In this document: piece after piece, positions 15,793 to 16,751 of the stretch
Layout: each line of letters starts with the position of its first letter
How positions within the stretch are numbered: the first letter of the stretch is position 1
Assembly: GCF_004359215.1 (NCBI RefSeq)
Contig: NC_090610.1
Span: forward strand, 12,741,896 to 12,758,646
Reading direction: 5' to 3'
DNA from: Bremia lactucae
Lineage: Eukaryota; Oomycota; Peronosporomycetes; Peronosporales; Peronosporaceae
Length of the DNA stretch: 16,751 nt
Notes under the pieces: generated by a model
Database searches by the model: none
Told to the model about the DNA's origin: nothing
The model's input: only the letters and a program-made list of their open reading frames with translations
Position numbers and translations under genes: made by a program

Positions 15793-16440
15793 TTAGACGG
15801 GACTCATGGGCTCGAAGAGCTTGTACGGTAAAACAGGCGTGCTAGCACGAGCAGACCTAAAGTCGAACTCAGCGCGTAGCGCTATGACAACTGCCTCTTC
15901 GAAAATAGCAGGACAAGATCGGGATAAATCCGTCCATGCAATGCCCTTAATGAGACTTCTCGTAAAGATTGTTACGACAATTGCTTCTTGCACCTGGTGT
16001 TGATGCATAGATGCAATAAGAGTTTCTAACTCTGGACATAGTCCCGTAGGTTCGTTTACTCTGTCGAGCCGCTATGTGCCGTGACGTAACGGGTAGTGGG
16101 GAACTAGGGTTTGATTTCGGAGACGGACAGGGAGCCTAAAAAACGGCTTCCACATCAAAGGAAGGCAGCAGGCGCATATATTACCCAATCCTGATACAGG
16201 AAGCTATTGATGGCGTGCGAAAAGCCTGATCAGGTGGTGCAAACATGCTGGTTATTTGCTGTTTCAGCGAGTCCCATGAGGGGGAAGTGTCGTTTATGGA
16301 CGTACTGCACGATAGTGCCCACTCCATGGCTCTACCTCCGATTCTGGAAATAGTCATAACCACCTTTTACCGTTCTGTTAATAACGAGGCGGAGTCAATG
16401 GACTTCTTCATCTGCTTAATCCAAAGAAGGGAGATTTTCT
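15793..16440 (-). pseudogene. Gypsy gag, second copy, split by an extra segment
   Basis: Capsid-like protein that packages element RNA. Right to left: VVMTISRIGGRAMEWALSCS then TSIN (about 16290-16365), SWDSLKQQITSMFAPPDQAF (about 16215-16278), then about 110-120 bases that do not fit gag (16065-16185), then ARQSKR near 16050, and a long run MHQHQVQEAIVVTIFTRSLI, DLSRSCPAIFEEAVVIALRA, EFDFRSARA (15840-16008). These are the retrotransposon gag blocks in their usual order. The N-terminus before about 16440 is missing, since pol sequence from another element begins at about 16485. Confidence 0.85.
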
Positions 16441-16484
16441 CCCTCTTTTTCCTCAAATGTATTTACATTGATAGCTAGCTCGTG

Positions 16485-16751
16485 AAGGATCATCAACTTG
16501 AGATCTGTGTCATGAGGCACATAGATTCTCAAGGGATCACAAGGTGACAGCTGATGCCATAACAGGCCATCGCTGTAGCTAAAGCGATTGAGCTTAGCTT
16601 TCAGGTGCGACGGAAGAAAAACCTTTCGTCCACCGAAGTGATCCAACAGCAGGCGACAGTGGTCGTCCTGACTGTAGCTCTCTTTTATCTCAGAGGCCAA
16701 TGAGCTCGTCACGTGGTATGCCTTCATGGCTGCCAACGTCGACGGCTGAAA
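16485..16751 (-). pseudogene. Gypsy pol fragment: RNase H-integrase spacer and start of integrase zinc domain
   Basis: The minus-strand frame enters from the window edge with SLASEIKESYSQDDHCRLLL (about 16648-16707), DHFGGRKVFLPSHLKAKLNR (about 16585-16645), and FSYSDGLLWHQL, then RIYVPHDTDLKLMILHE (about 16485-16535). This is the domain before the integrase HHCC zinc finger. Family similarity stops right after the first conserved His region. The frame is unusually intact, with no stop for about 90 codons. It belongs to a different element from the gag below 16440, because pol cannot precede gag. Confidence 0.85.

Noticed and set aside
1..16751. An undescribed multi-gene system
   Set aside because: No set of intact, co-oriented genes exists. 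The window is explained by decayed retroelements with captured fragments, and only a few unassigned stretches remain.

Overview
This window is a transposable-element graveyard. It most resembles the gene-poor, repeat-rich part of an oomycete genome (Phytophthora or downy-mildew type). The basis is recognition of the Ty3/gypsy protein families and of the LINE, plus a mitochondrial rpl6 fragment, a gene that fungal and animal mtDNA lack. I could not run a search, so the organism is an inference. I see no intact host gene, tRNA, rRNA, CRISPR array or bacterial-type operon. Almost every coding stretch is broken by stops and frameshifts.

Layout. 1-598 (+): reverse transcriptase (RT) and RNase H remnant of a gypsy element. 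About 600-1333 (-): an acidic, serine-rich reading frame, followed by a purine tract and a 440-bp LTR (1470-1909). 1910-3106: no recognisable gene. 3107-5330 (-): a decayed LINE (RT and C-terminal part) carrying about 130 bp of gypsy sequence inside it. 5513-5900: LTR fragments. 5890-6240 (-): a gypsy protease-RT linker fragment. 6249-6897 (+): an unidentified coding remnant. 7085-10730 (-): a nearly full-length but dead gypsy pol, in the order linker, RT, RNase H, integrase, chromodomain. 10735-11280: unresolved. 11281-12173: an LTR whose middle is replaced by a LINE endonuclease fragment. 12182-12604 (+): another gypsy RT fragment. 12974-13575 (+): an unrecognised reading frame. 13575-16440 (-): a second gypsy copy (gag, zinc knuckle, protease, linker, RT, RNase H). 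16485-16751 (-): the start of yet another pol fragment.

The elements do not work together as a living system. What stands out is how they are joined: short pieces of unrelated DNA sit as filler inside other elements. Examples are mitochondrial rpl6 in a gypsy RT, gypsy bits in a LINE, LINE endonuclease in an LTR, and an unidentified 80-bp piece in another RT. This suggests repeated end-joining repair that captured stray fragments. A second signal is an unusual density of short, near-perfect inverted repeats in 600-1200 and in the LTRs. I found no convincing undescribed defence or metabolic system.
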